Source of the DNA: Sulfitobacter sp. JL08
Lineage (GTDB): Bacteria; Pseudomonadota; Alphaproteobacteria; Rhodobacterales; Rhodobacteraceae
NCBI RefSeq assembly: GCF_003352045.1
Contig: NZ_CP025815.1
Coordinates: 3,100,001-3,164,000, forward strand
Reading direction: 5' to 3'
DNA length: 64,000 nt
Part shown: piece by piece, positions 9,294 to 16,439 of the stretch
Layout: each line of letters starts with the position of its first letter
Numbering within the stretch: position 1 is the stretch's first letter
Position numbers and translations under genes: made by a program
Notes under the pieces: generated by a model
Seen by the model: only the letters and a program-made list of their open reading frames with translations
The model's database searches: none
Told to the model about the DNA's origin: nothing

Positions 9294-9576
9294 GTTTGCC
9301 ATCACGCAAGAGGTGGACGGTTCAAAGGGCCGCAATATCCTGCGCCATGACGGGGTCGAGGCGGAGCTGACCTACAGCATCGCCTCGGACTATCTGACCA
9401 TTGCCGATCATACCGCTGTGCCCGACAGTCTGCGCGGCACGGGCGCGGGGTTGGCACTGGTCACGCGCATGGTTTCTGACGCACGTAAGAGTAGTGTAAA
9501 GATTGCGCCCCTGTGTCCCTTTGTAAATACGCAACGACGCAAGCATCCAGACTGGACCGACGCGCTCAACGTTTGA
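9286..9576 (+). CDS. Small GNAT-like N-acetyltransferase (YidJ/COG2388 type)
   Basis: A 96-residue single-domain protein of the compact GNAT-like acetyltransferase family. The acetyl-CoA-binding turn is [19 protein letters not shown], after the hallmark strand [14 protein letters not shown], and the C-terminus has the family motif [15 protein letters not shown]. The first strand is [19 protein letters not shown]. The TTG at 9286 overlaps the scoB stop and sets the frame at the expected N-terminus ([11 protein letters not shown]). These proteins have no agreed substrate. Translational coupling to scoB is likely. Confidence 0.75.
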   Translation: MSEFAITQEVDGSKGRNILRHDGVEAELTYSIASDYLTIADHTAVPDSLRGTGAGLALVTRMVSDARKSSVKIAPLCPFVNTQRRKHPDWTDALNV

Positions 9577-9585
9577 AACGCCTTT

Positions 9586-9602
9586 GGAAACAGATTGTTT
9601 CC
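9586..9602. terminator. Hairpin between convergent genes
   Basis: A perfect 7-bp stem GGAAACA/TGTTTCC with a 3-nt loop fills the short gap between the acetyltransferase (ending 9576) and the convergent lytic transglycosylase (ending 9604). It lacks a long U-tract, so it is a modest, possibly bidirectional terminator. Confidence 0.45.
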
Positions 9603-9603
9603 A

Positions 9604-10422
9604 TTAGTTCAAAGCTGCAAACACACATCCATCGGTGACAAGTTCGGGTGGGGTCTTGCACAACCCCCGCGCGACCTGAAATGCTGCCAGCACTTTGGGC
9701 ACGTAATCGCGGGTTTCAGCAAAGGGGGGCACACCTTCATGTTTGCGCACCGATCCTTCACCGGCGTTGTACCCGGCCAGAACCAGAATGGGATCACCAT
9801 CAAATTCGCCCATCAGCCAATCCAGATATTTCACGCCGCCCAGAATGTTTTGCGCGGCGATCATGCTGTCCGCGACTCCGAACCGTTCGGCGGTGGCCGG
9901 CATCAATTGCATCAGCCCCTGCGCCCCTGCCCTGCTGACCGCATCGGTTTTGCCCGCCGATTCAACCGAGATCACGGCCAGCACCAGGGCAGGCGACACG
10001 CTGGTGCCGATGGTGGATTTCAGAATCTCGATACCCTGGGCGCGGGCGATGTCCTGCATGTGTTGCATGCGCGGCGCGGCCACGGGGCTGTTGGAACCCG
10101 CCAGCACGTTCATCGCGGCGGCCAGACGTCCGGGGCCCGATTGCGCCAGCGCGGGCGATACCTTGTCCCAGAACCAGACATATTGGCCGATCGGTTCACC
10201 TTTGGGCGCGGCTGCGTCATCTTCTTTTGTCAGTGGTTTGCTTTTACGGAACTGGGTTGCAGGATCAATTTGCACGGTGATCCGTTTGGCCACGTTGGCC
10301 GCAGGCGGTTTGACCCGCTTGGCGCTGAATTCGGGAAACGGCGCCGGTTCGGTCGATTCCGCCCACACGGCAACAGGGCCGCACAAGGCCAGCGCCATCA
10401 TTATTATGGTCAGATACCGCAT
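9604..10422 (-). CDS. Lytic transglycosylase (SLT domain), exported
   Basis: A 272-residue exported murein-cleaving enzyme. It has an N-terminal signal peptide (LTIIMMALALCGPVAVWA, residues 4-21), a Pro/Lys-rich linker, then a Slt70-like catalytic domain from about residue 130. The catalytic Glu sits in VISVESAGKTDAVS, followed by the signature AGAQGLMQLMPATAERFGV and the AGYNAGEGSV motif. It is divergent from the flp operon. Such enzymes make local openings in peptidoglycan, often for trans-envelope machines; proximity to the Tad locus suggests, without proving, a role in letting the pilus through the wall. Confidence 0.88.
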   Translation of the reverse strand: MRYLTIIMMALALCGPVAVWAESTEPAPFPEFSAKRVKPPAANVAKRITVQIDPATQFRKSKPLTKEDDAAAPKGEPIGQYVWFWDKVSPALAQSGPGRLAAAMNVLAGSNSPVAAPRMQHMQDIARAQGIEILKSTIGTSVSPALVLAVISVESAGKTDAVSRAGAQGLMQLMPATAERFGVADSMIAAQNILGGVKYLDWLMGEFDGDPILVLAGYNAGEGSVRKHEGVPPFAETRDYVPKVLAAFQVARGLCKTPPELVTDGCVFAALN

Positions 10423-10782
10423 TTTGCGCGTTTTACCCCTGCCTCTGGGTTTGTTAGCGCTGATAATGCAGAAAACACCCCATCAAACCAGCATTTCAGG
10501 CGTTTGAACGTGGCATTTTTGCCTTAATGTGCCTCAAAAACCCAAGCGCATCCCTAGCAATGCATTTCTATGAATTTTTTTTTCATTTTATTTCATAGTG
10601 TTAAATTTTTTTTTCAAATAATTTGGAAATTTTTAAAAAACCGGTGTTTTGCGCCAAATTGATGCCCCATTCGCGCAGCATAAACACTGCATACCAAGTC
10701 GGACAGGGTCTGAGAGAGACAGCCCGCAACAGACGACAAGGTAATATGTAACTGAATACCTGATCCTTTGGAGGGACAAACA
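10423..10782 (+). promoter_or_regulatory. AT-rich control region of the flp pilin operon
   Basis: A 360-bp divergent intergenic region between the lytic transglycosylase gene and flp1. Its centre (10560-10640) is strikingly AT-rich with several T8-T9 runs. An inverted repeat CTATGAA/TTCATAG (10568-10574 and 10592-10598) flanks one of them. Such tracts suit UP-element promoters or nucleoid-protein silencing. The flp1 ribosome binding site TTTGGAGGGAC is at the right end. No exact -35/-10 pair can be assigned with confidence. Confidence 0.5.
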
Positions 10783-10965
10783 ATGATCAAATTTTTTAAA
10801 AACTTCCGTAAAGACGAAGACGGCGCCGTAACAGTTGACTGGGTTGTTCTGACCGCAGCCGTTGCTGGCTTGGCTGTCGCAGCGTACACTACGATTGAAA
10901 CTGGTGCGGAAACCCTGACAACTCAGACTAACACGTTCATGGGCAAGCAGGACCCTAACCTCTGA
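10783..10965 (+). CDS. Flp-type pilin 1
   Basis: Major pilin subunit candidate, 60 residues. A short basic leader (MIKFFKNFRKDEDG) ends at the Gly before the predicted cleavage site; the mature protein starts AVTVDWVVLTAAVAGLAVAA, the hydrophobic helix by which Flp pilins polymerise. At positions +5/+6 it has Asp-Trp where classical Flp pilins have Glu-Tyr. The chosen ATG follows GGAGGG with good spacing. About 86 nt of coding sequence, starting at codon 6, are identical to flp2, so the two genes are recent duplicates or kept alike by gene conversion. It is first in the Tad operon. Confidence 0.9.
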   Translation: MIKFFKNFRKDEDGAVTVDWVVLTAAVAGLAVAAYTTIETGAETLTTQTNTFMGKQDPNL

Positions 10966-10974
10966 GTAAACTAC

Positions 10975-11027
10975 GGTCGCATTCTAAAATGAAAGGCCGC
11001 GCCCTTGTTCGAAGGATGCGACCTTTC
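10975..11027 (+). promoter_or_regulatory. Structured intergenic element, copy 1 (flp1-flp2)
   Basis: Between flp1 and flp2 the transcript can fold in several ways. GGTCGCAT (10975-10982) pairs with ATGCGACC (11016-11023). GAAAGG (10991-10996) can instead pair with CCTTTC (11022-11027), which overlaps that arm. A small hairpin CCTT-GTTCG-AAGG (11003-11015) sits inside. The two outer pairings exclude each other. A second copy with the same arms but a changed loop lies 328 bp downstream. It could act as a partial terminator, processing site or 3' stabiliser that sets the ratio of flp1 to downstream mRNA. Confidence 0.5.
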
Positions 11028-11091
11028 AGTTTCTGTCCCGCCTACAAAACATAGATGTAATTTTTACACTAGAGCCAGGAAAGACAAAAAC

Positions 11092-11277
11092 ATGTCGAAT
11101 ATTTTTAAAAACTTCCGTAAAGACGAAGACGGCGCCGTAACAGTTGACTGGGTTGTTCTGACCGCAGCCGTTGCTGGCTTGGCTGTCGCAGCCTTCACTT
11201 CGATTGAATCTGCTTCGACTACCCTGACAGACCAGACTGCGACGTTCTTGGGCAAGCAGGACCCTAACGCCCCCTAA
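11092..11277 (+). CDS. Flp-type pilin 2
   Basis: A 61-residue Flp pilin nearly identical to flp1 in the leader and membrane helix (FKNFRKDEDG then AVTVDWVVLTAAVAGLAVAA). It differs after residue 37, where the exposed C-terminal part reads FTSIESASTTLTDQTATFLGKQ. The Gly cleavage site and Asp-Trp at +5/+6 are kept. The ATG at 11092 is chosen because homology to flp1 starts there; the frame remains open upstream to 11005 without homology. The upstream AGGAAAG is the likely ribosome binding site. It may be a minor or alternative pilin co-assembled with flp1. Confidence 0.88.
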   Translation: MSNIFKNFRKDEDGAVTVDWVVLTAAVAGLAVAAFTSIESASTTLTDQTATFLGKQDPNAP

Positions 11278-11302
11278 CGCCACCGGCCTTTAAGTCAACT
11301 TC

Positions 11303-11355
11303 GGTCGCATTGTAAAACGAAAGGCCGCACCCTTGCTAAAAGGATGCGACCTTTC
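11303..11355 (+). promoter_or_regulatory. Structured intergenic element, copy 2 (flp2-flp3 remnant)
   Basis: This repeats the element before flp2. GGTCGCAT (11303-11310) and ATGCGACC (11344-11351), GAAAGG (11319-11324) and CCTTTC (11350-11355) are all kept, and the inner CCTT/AAGG hairpin has a different loop. Substitutions fall mainly in loops and linkers, as expected if the pairings matter. Recent duplication alone could also leave it this similar. Confidence 0.5.
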
Positions 11356-11419
11356 AGTTCGTATCCCGCCTACGCAACATAGATGTAATTTTTACACTAG
11401 AGCCAGGAAAGACAAAAAC

Positions 11420-11639
11420 TTGTCGAATATTTCAAAAAAAATTCATTCGGGATGAAGACGGCAACGTTACCGTTGACTGGATTGTTTTGTGTGCCGGCGC
11501 AGTAGCCATGGCTGTAGCGATCTCCGCGTCGATTAGTGACTCAACATTGATTCTGACAGGTGCATTCGCAAGCTTCGTGGCGGTTGGACGTTTTGAAATT
11601 AGAAACAGCCGACCAAAAACAATCAAAATGGGGTTTTAA
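11420..11639 (+). pseudogene. Flp pilin 3, frameshifted copy
   Basis: The third unit has TTG where flp2 has ATG (11420) and a run of eight A (11434-11441) that puts the start one base out of frame. Removing one A restores SNISKKFIRDEDG followed by the pilin helix NVTVDWIVLCAGAVAMAVAI and an altered tail, ending at TAA 11637-11639. The Gly cleavage site and Asp-Trp pair survive. Normal reading from the TTG stops after about 11 codons. It is most simply a decayed duplicate; transcriptional slippage on the A8 run could rarely restore it. Confidence 0.78.
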
Positions 11640-11682
11640 GTTGCCGTTTTTTTTCGATTATCGGCTCAAGGTATACTGTTGC

Positions 11683-11722
11683 GCAATGGCATCACATAGA
11701 AAGGGCACTTCTATACCATTGC
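11683..11722 (+). promoter_or_regulatory. Two-part stem-loop upstream of cpaB
   Basis: In the 170-bp gap before cpaB, GCAATGG (11683-11689) pairs with CCATTGC (11716-11722). Inside, ATAGAA (11696-11701) pairs with TTCTAT (11709-11714), leaving a 7-nt loop. There is no U-tract after it, so it looks more like an mRNA processing or stability element separating pilin mRNA from the assembly genes than a classical terminator. Confidence 0.4.
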
Positions 11723-11812
11723 GGCACCAAGTTTTAGCCACATTTCCCTGCTATTAAATAAACGAAGTAGTATGAGCTGCTACATGCAGCCCAATTCAAG
11801 AGAGGTTATGTT

Positions 11813-12667
11813 ATGCGTGTGGTTTTTGGGTTGGTCTTATTGGTGGGTTTGGCCCTGGCCAGCGGTGCCGTGTATATGGCTAAAAATTATATCCAAGCTT
11901 ACCAGACAGCACTGGCTGTCGAACGGCAAGCAAGAGAAAATATCGTTCCAACGGTCGAGGTTCTGGTTGCAGAGCGGCCGCTAAAATATGGCGAGCCGAT
12001 CCTGAAGGAAGACATCCGGCTTGTGAAGTGGCCCGAAAACGCAATACCCGAAGGTACGTTCGTGACAATGGAAGAAATGTTTTCGAAAGGAGACGACGTT
12101 CTCCGCGTTGTATTGCGACCCATGGAAAAAGACGAAGCGATCATGGCGCTCAAAGTGACAGAACCCGGCGAGGATGCGGGTATTACATCGCGTCTGGAAC
12201 GTGGGATGCGCGCTTTTGCAATCCGCGTGGACGTGACCAGCGGCGTTTCCGGTTTTCTGCGTCCGGGAGACCGTGTCGATGTGTATTGGACTGGCCGCGT
12301 CAGCAATGATCTGAACGGGCGAGGCGATATTACAAAGCTGATCGAAACCGGCGTGCGCCTGATTGCGGTTGATCAGTCGACGGGCGGCAATCGGGACGAA
12401 GCAACGATCGCGCGGACAGTAACCGTTTCGGTGAAACCGGAACAGGTGGCTGCACTGGCGCAAGCGCAAACCACTGGTAGTTTATCACTGTCGCTAGTGG
12501 GCACGGACGACACCACGATCGCCCAGTCGATCGAGATTGATCAGCGCAAATTGCTGGGCATCGAACAGCAGGCCCCGGTTGTTCAAAGGGAAGCCGCGAA
12601 AGTATGTACCATCAGAACACGCCGTGGCGCGGAAGTTGTCGAAATTCCGATCCCCTGCACAAACTGA
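11813..12667 (+). CDS. cpaB: Tad pilus assembly protein CpaB/RcpC
   Basis: A 284-residue periplasmic protein. It has one N-terminal membrane anchor (VVFGLVLLVGLALASGAVYMA, residues 3-23), then a SAF-like domain from about residue 42 (VEVLVAERPLKYGEPILKED), the CpaB/RcpC hallmark. The downstream region has FLRPGDRVDVYWTG and two C-terminal Cys (KVCTIRTR, IPCTN). CpaB works with the CpaC secretin at the outer membrane to build the pilus pore. The start ATG 11813 follows GAGAGG. It is followed by a hairpin and then cpaC, about 190 bp away. Confidence 0.9.
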   Translation: MRVVFGLVLLVGLALASGAVYMAKNYIQAYQTALAVERQARENIVPTVEVLVAERPLKYGEPILKEDIRLVKWPENAIPEGTFVTMEEMFSKGDDVLRVVLRPMEKDEAIMALKVTEPGEDAGITSRLERGMRAFAIRVDVTSGVSGFLRPGDRVDVYWTGRVSNDLNGRGDITKLIETGVRLIAVDQSTGGNRDEATIARTVTVSVKPEQVAALAQAQTTGSLSLSLVGTDDTTIAQSIEIDQRKLLGIEQQAPVVQREAAKVCTIRTRRGAEVVEIPIPCTN

Positions 12668-12690
12668 TGCAAATTCAATGGACTAGACAG

Positions 12691-12709
12691 CGCCCGGCCC
12701 CGCCGGGCG
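12691..12709 (+). terminator. GC-rich hairpin after cpaB
   Basis: A perfect 8-bp stem CGCCCGGC/GCCGGGCG with a CCC loop lies 24 nt after the cpaB stop, followed by TTGTTGCGTTT. It fits an intrinsic terminator with a weak U-tract, so cpaC may have its own promoter. Confidence 0.6.
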
Positions 12710-12736
12710 TTGTTGCGTTTAGGGTTCTGTTGCCAC

Positions 12737-12745
12737 TTATCCACA
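12737..12745 (+). other. DnaA-box-like sequence in the cpaB-cpaC gap
   Basis: TTATCCACA matches the classical DnaA 9-mer exactly. It stands alone in a 194-bp intergenic region with no AT-rich unwinding element or second box, so it is not an origin. DnaA-controlled expression of cpaC is possible but speculative. Confidence 0.3.
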
Positions 12746-12861
12746 TAAACATTCACAGTGAACCCATTGATTCTTGCAATAAAATCGAAACTGACGCAGA
12801 GTGCTGGCAATCGTGGGCATCAAAGACCCGCAAATGAGGCGTGATCGGAGAGGCAGGTCAC

Positions 12862-14301
12862 ATGAAAATTGATAGATTTATGAAAGCGGCTCTTTTGGGC
12901 CTTTCGGTTGGTATAGTGCCAGTGGCCATTACCGCACCGACGAACGTGCAGGCTGAAAGTGTGCGTGTGGTCAAAAAGGGCGTCGAAACGGTCCTGAGCG
13001 TTCCGATGAACAGGGCCGTTGTCGTGGAAAGTGACGTTCCGTTTTCGGAGCTCAGCATCGCCAATCCGGGAATCGCCGATATCTCGTCTTTGTCGGACCG
13101 CACTATATACGTATTGGGTAAATCGCCGGGCCTAACGACACTTACGCTCCTGGATGCTGGCGGCCAATTGATCACCAATGTCGATGTCCGCGTTGCTGCG
13201 GATGTCAGCGAGTTCAAAGAGCGTCTTCGGCAAATCCTGCCGGGCGAAAAAATCGAAGTGCGCACTGCAAATGACGGCATCGTGCTGTCGGGGACTGTTT
13301 CAAGCAGCGCCCGCCTGCAACGCGCACTTGATCTGGCGGAACGCTATGCGCCGGAGCGGGTTTCCAACCTGATGAGTGTTGGCGGTGTTCAGCAAGTGAT
13401 GCTGAAAGTGCGCTTTGCCGAGATGAACCGGTCGGTTTCCAAATCCCTCAGCAGCTCGGTTGCATTGGGTGGCACGGCATTTGGCGGCGATCTGGGCCTG
13501 TCCGGTGGTAACGGCACCAACAACAACGCCCTTAACATCGCGAACTCTTTGGCGGGGAACACACCTCTTTCCAACGAAAACGCCGGTGCTATCCTGTTCG
13601 GCTTTAACGCAGGGTCCACCCAGGTGGGTATTCTGATCGAAGCGCTGGAGCAAAAAGGTATGGTCCGCACATTGGCCGAGCCGAATTTGACGGCTTTGTC
13701 GGGACAAGAGGCGAAATTCCTTGCCGGTGGCGAATATCCGGTGCCAGTTTCGCAGGACAACGACCAGATTACCGTTGAATTCAAACCTTTCGGGATCGAG
13801 CTGAACTTTATCCCGCGCGTTGTGGATGGCGACCTGATCAACCTTGAAATGGGCGCAGCCGTTTCCGCGATCGACCCAAGCAACGGTTTTTCGGTCAATG
13901 GCTTTAATATCGATGCCTTTACCCGTCGCGAAACATCAACCACGGTTGAAATCCGGGATGGCGAAAGCTTTGCGATTGCGGGCCTGTTGCTGGATGATTT
14001 CAAGGACAACAACACCCAGTTGCCCTGGCTGGGCGACATCCCTGTGCTGGGATCGCTGTTTCGCAGTGCGGATTACCAGCGCAACCAGACGGAACTTGTG
14101 ATTATTGTCACCGCGCATCTGGTCACACCGACCCGCGGCGAGGCAATTGCCCTGCCAACCGACAGGGTAACACCCCCCACTGAAAGCGATCTGTTCCTGT
14201 TTGGCCGTACGGCCGGAAACAGCCGTACCCCGACGACCGGCGCGGCAGGTGAAGTTGCCAAACAGGATTTCAGCGGCTCTTATGGCTATGTGATGGATTG
14301 A
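12862..14301 (+). CDS. cpaC: Tad pilus secretin CpaC/RcpA
   Basis: Outer-membrane secretin of 479 residues. A signal peptide (residues 1 to about 34, ending VQAES) is followed by the N0 domain (PMNRAVVVESDVPFSELSIANPGIADI) and a BON-like region (FKERLRQILPGEKIEV). The secretin homology domain lies in the C-terminal half (VMLKVRFAEMNRS, VRTLAEPNLTALSGQEAKFLAGGEYPVPV, TELVIIVTAHLV). It multimerises to form the channel through which the Flp pilus leaves the cell. The start ATG 12862 has GGAGAGGCAGG upstream. The next gene starts 4 nt after its stop. Confidence 0.95.
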   Translation: MKIDRFMKAALLGLSVGIVPVAITAPTNVQAESVRVVKKGVETVLSVPMNRAVVVESDVPFSELSIANPGIADISSLSDRTIYVLGKSPGLTTLTLLDAGGQLITNVDVRVAADVSEFKERLRQILPGEKIEVRTANDGIVLSGTVSSSARLQRALDLAERYAPERVSNLMSVGGVQQVMLKVRFAEMNRSVSKSLSSSVALGGTAFGGDLGLSGGNGTNNNALNIANSLAGNTPLSNENAGAILFGFNAGSTQVGILIEALEQKGMVRTLAEPNLTALSGQEAKFLAGGEYPVPVSQDNDQITVEFKPFGIELNFIPRVVDGDLINLEMGAAVSAIDPSNGFSVNGFNIDAFTRRETSTTVEIRDGESFAIAGLLLDDFKDNNTQLPWLGDIPVLGSLFRSADYQRNQTELVIIVTAHLVTPTRGEAIALPTDRVTPPTESDLFLFGRTAGNSRTPTTGAAGEVAKQDFSGSYGYVMD

Positions 14302-14305
14302 GACA

Positions 14306-14956
14306 ATGCGGAAACAGATGAAAAACACTGTATCGGCGGTCAGCCTACTGGCCGGGATGTCACTCTTGGCAGCTTGCGACAACGAAGCCGGGAGTTTTCT
14401 GAACGAAGGCAATTTCGGCCAACCCACCCTGAACAACACGCTGGTGCATTCGGATGAAGAGCAATTCGCCTTCAACCTGGCCACCCGATTTGCGTCCGAG
14501 GTGAATTCGACCGTCAATTTCGAGTTCAACAGCTCTCAGCTGGATCAACAGGCCCGCACGATCCTGAACCAACAGGCAAACTGGATCCGTCAGTTTCCCG
14601 AAGTGCGGTTCCGTGTTTACGGCCACACCGATGCCGTGGGCAGCAATCGGTACAACAAGTCTTTGGGATTGCGGCGCGCGAATGCGGTTGTGTCCTACCT
14701 TGCGTCGCAAGGCATCAGCCGGTCGCGTCTTGAAGCCGTAGCATCCTTTGGCGAAACCCAGCTTGTGATCATGTCACAAGGGCCGGAACGCCAGAACCGA
14801 CGCACCGTGACGGAAGTGTCCGGATTTGTGAAACGCCATCCCACTGTTCTGGATGGGAAATACGCACAAATCATCTATCGCGATTACATCGCAAGTGCCG
14901 TGCCGCCGACACAATTGACTGGCACCAGCGCCGCAGACTTCCAGTCTGGACAATAA
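14306..14956 (+). CDS. OmpA-domain lipoprotein of the Tad locus
   Basis: A 216-residue lipoprotein: a signal peptide with lipobox LLAAC (Cys near residue 24), a spacer, then an OmpA-type peptidoglycan-binding domain (VNFEFNSSQLDQQARTILNQ, VYGHTDAVGSNRYNKSLGLRRANAV, ERQNRRTVTEV). It occupies the position where Caulobacter has cpaD, next to the secretin. It probably anchors or pilots the secretin at the outer membrane and tethers it to peptidoglycan. It is translated right after cpaC and followed by an intrinsic terminator. It does not look like a classical CpaD, although both families carry pilus-linked lipoproteins. Confidence 0.82.
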   Translation: MRKQMKNTVSAVSLLAGMSLLAACDNEAGSFLNEGNFGQPTLNNTLVHSDEEQFAFNLATRFASEVNSTVNFEFNSSQLDQQARTILNQQANWIRQFPEVRFRVYGHTDAVGSNRYNKSLGLRRANAVVSYLASQGISRSRLEAVASFGETQLVIMSQGPERQNRRTVTEVSGFVKRHPTVLDGKYAQIIYRDYIASAVPPTQLTGTSAADFQSGQ

Positions 14957-14982
14957 CGTCTTTTTTCTATGATCGTCCCAAG

Positions 14983-15005
14983 AAACCCTACAATTGGGTT
15001 TTTTT
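14983..15005 (+). terminator. Intrinsic terminator after the OmpA-like gene
   Basis: AAACCC-TACAATT-GGGTTT followed by a run of T (seven T after GGG) is a textbook Rho-independent terminator. It lies 27 nt after the stop of the OmpA-like lipoprotein gene and splits the Tad locus into an outer-membrane unit and a motor unit. Confidence 0.8.
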
Positions 15006-15164
15006 GGCCCCATTATTGCCCAGATTGTCCGCGATATTCGTCCCAATAGGAGAGTTGTGTCCGGGTTAACCGGACGGGGACGATCGTAGACCGCACACGC
15101 AATGGCGCAATTTCGCTGCCCTGCCCTGCCCTGCGCCGTCCTTTTCAAAGAAGGACATAAGGCA
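15006..15164 (+). promoter_or_regulatory. Control region of the cpaE-led operon
   Basis: This region must carry the promoter for cpaE and later genes. GTCCGG-GTTAA-CCGGAC (15059-15075) is a perfect short hairpin. GATCGTCCC (14971-14979, before the terminator) is the exact inverse of GGGACGATC (15077-15085), and another CGTCCCAA is near 15040. Three copies of a CGTCCC core around one promoter suggest binding sites for a dimeric regulator. A CCCTG microrepeat follows at 15117-15135. AAGGA before ATG 15165 is the ribosome binding site. Confidence 0.45.
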
Positions 15165-16418
15165 ATGAGCAGCATAATGCCGCAACCTGAAACAAACCCG
15201 ATCGTGGCCTGCACCGTCAGCCGCGATGTCCAGAATTTTGATCTGTTGATTGAAGATATGGAAATGGCACTGGGTGAGAACTGGGGCGATCTAGGTTTTG
15301 CCGAGGCACTGGCCTTTTTCGCCCAAGCGGACGCGGACAAACTGGAATTCATCGCCCTGGCAATGGACGATTCGGACGAAGACAATCTTGTTCTCATGGG
15401 CGAGATCATCACCCGCGCCAAGGCCAAAGATATCAAGATCATCCTGATTGCCGAAGACGTCACGCCCGCCTGGCTGCACCAGTTGCTGCGTCAGGGTGCG
15501 GACGAATTCGTGCCCTACCCGCTTCCTGAAAATGAACTGCAGGCCGCCATTGATCGCGTTCGTGCCCCCGCACCGCAAATGGCTCCGACTGAAGCACAAG
15601 TAAAACCGCTAAATTCAAACGGCGGCTCCAAGGAAGGTGCGCTGATCGTCGTGCACGGCCTTGCCGGTGGAACAGGGTCCACGACCCTCGCTGTGAATCT
15701 GGCGTGGGAATTGGCCACAGTCACAAAAGAAGACCCGCCCAAAGTCTGCATTCTGGATCTGGATCTGCAATTCGGATCGGTGGCGACCTTTCTGGATCTG
15801 CCACGCCGTGAATTAGTGCTGGAAATGCTGTCGGAAACCGCAAACATGGACGACGAAGTATTCGGACATGCGCTTCTGGGGTATGAAGACAAACTTCAGG
15901 TTCTGACAGCCCCGTTTGATCTTTTACCACTAGATCTGATCACATCCGAAGACGTCAACCGCGTGATAGAAATTGCGCGGCGCCATTTTGATTACGTGGT
16001 CGTCGATATGCCTTCAACGCTGGTCCAGTGGTCGGAAACCCTGCTGCATGCGGCGCATGTGTATTTCGCCACTCTGGAACTGGACATGCGGTCTGCGCAG
16101 AACGTTTTGCGTCTGAAACGAGCACTTCAGTCGGAAGAACTGCCTTTTGAAAAGCTGCGCTTTGCACTGAACCGGGCACCGAAATTTACCGATTTGAACG
16201 GCAAAAGCCGGGTCAAGCGACTTGCTGAAAGCTTAGGTATTTCGATTGAATTACAATTGCCGGATGGTGGCAAACAAGTAGCGCAAGGCGCCGACCATGG
16301 ATTGCCGTTGGCCTTGTCGGCCGCCAAGAACCCGTTGCGCAAGGAAATCGCCAAACTGGCGGCTTCGTTGCACCAGCTTGGTCAGGACGCCGACAAATCA
16401 GACGCAAAGGCTGCGTGA
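15165..16418 (+). CDS. cpaE: Tad pilus ATPase-like localisation protein CpaE/TadZ
   Basis: A 417-residue protein with an N-terminal receiver-like domain (about 1-130) and a C-terminal MinD/ParA-type domain (about 150-400) starting VVHGLAGGTGSTTLAVNLA. CpaE/TadZ marks the pole or site where the Tad machine assembles. The deviant Walker A reads GGTGSTT, with Ser where the catalytic Lys (GKTT) is expected, and its signature Lys is also absent. TadZ proteins are known for atypical Walker A motifs, so it probably does not hydrolyse ATP normally. ATG 15165 is preferred over the earlier in-frame start because of AAGGA and homology. It leads cpaF. Confidence 0.88.
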   Translation: MSSIMPQPETNPIVACTVSRDVQNFDLLIEDMEMALGENWGDLGFAEALAFFAQADADKLEFIALAMDDSDEDNLVLMGEIITRAKAKDIKIILIAEDVTPAWLHQLLRQGADEFVPYPLPENELQAAIDRVRAPAPQMAPTEAQVKPLNSNGGSKEGALIVVHGLAGGTGSTTLAVNLAWELATVTKEDPPKVCILDLDLQFGSVATFLDLPRRELVLEMLSETANMDDEVFGHALLGYEDKLQVLTAPFDLLPLDLITSEDVNRVIEIARRHFDYVVVDMPSTLVQWSETLLHAAHVYFATLELDMRSAQNVLRLKRALQSEELPFEKLRFALNRAPKFTDLNGKSRVKRLAESLGISIELQLPDGGKQVAQGADHGLPLALSAAKNPLRKEIAKLAASLHQLGQDADKSDAKAA

Positions 16419-16439
16419 ACATGAACAGGGGCGATAGTG

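Larger units (their letters stand above)
10783..11639 (+). repeat. Tandem flp array (three units)
   Basis: Three pilin units lie head to tail with starts at 10783, 11092 and 11420 (spacings 309 and 328 bp). Units 1 and 2 share most of their coding sequence. Units 2 and 3 share the whole preceding leader: the structured element, then TAATTTTTACACTAGAGCCA and the run up to the start codon. Different parts being conserved in different pairs points to repeated duplication or gene conversion. Confidence 0.8.

Noticed and set aside
10783-11639. Flp array as a CRISPR-like repeat
   Set aside because: The repeats are long coding and leader units, not short repeats with variable spacers.
12730-12750. 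Replication origin
   Set aside because: A single DnaA box without cluster, AT-rich element or neighbouring origin genes.
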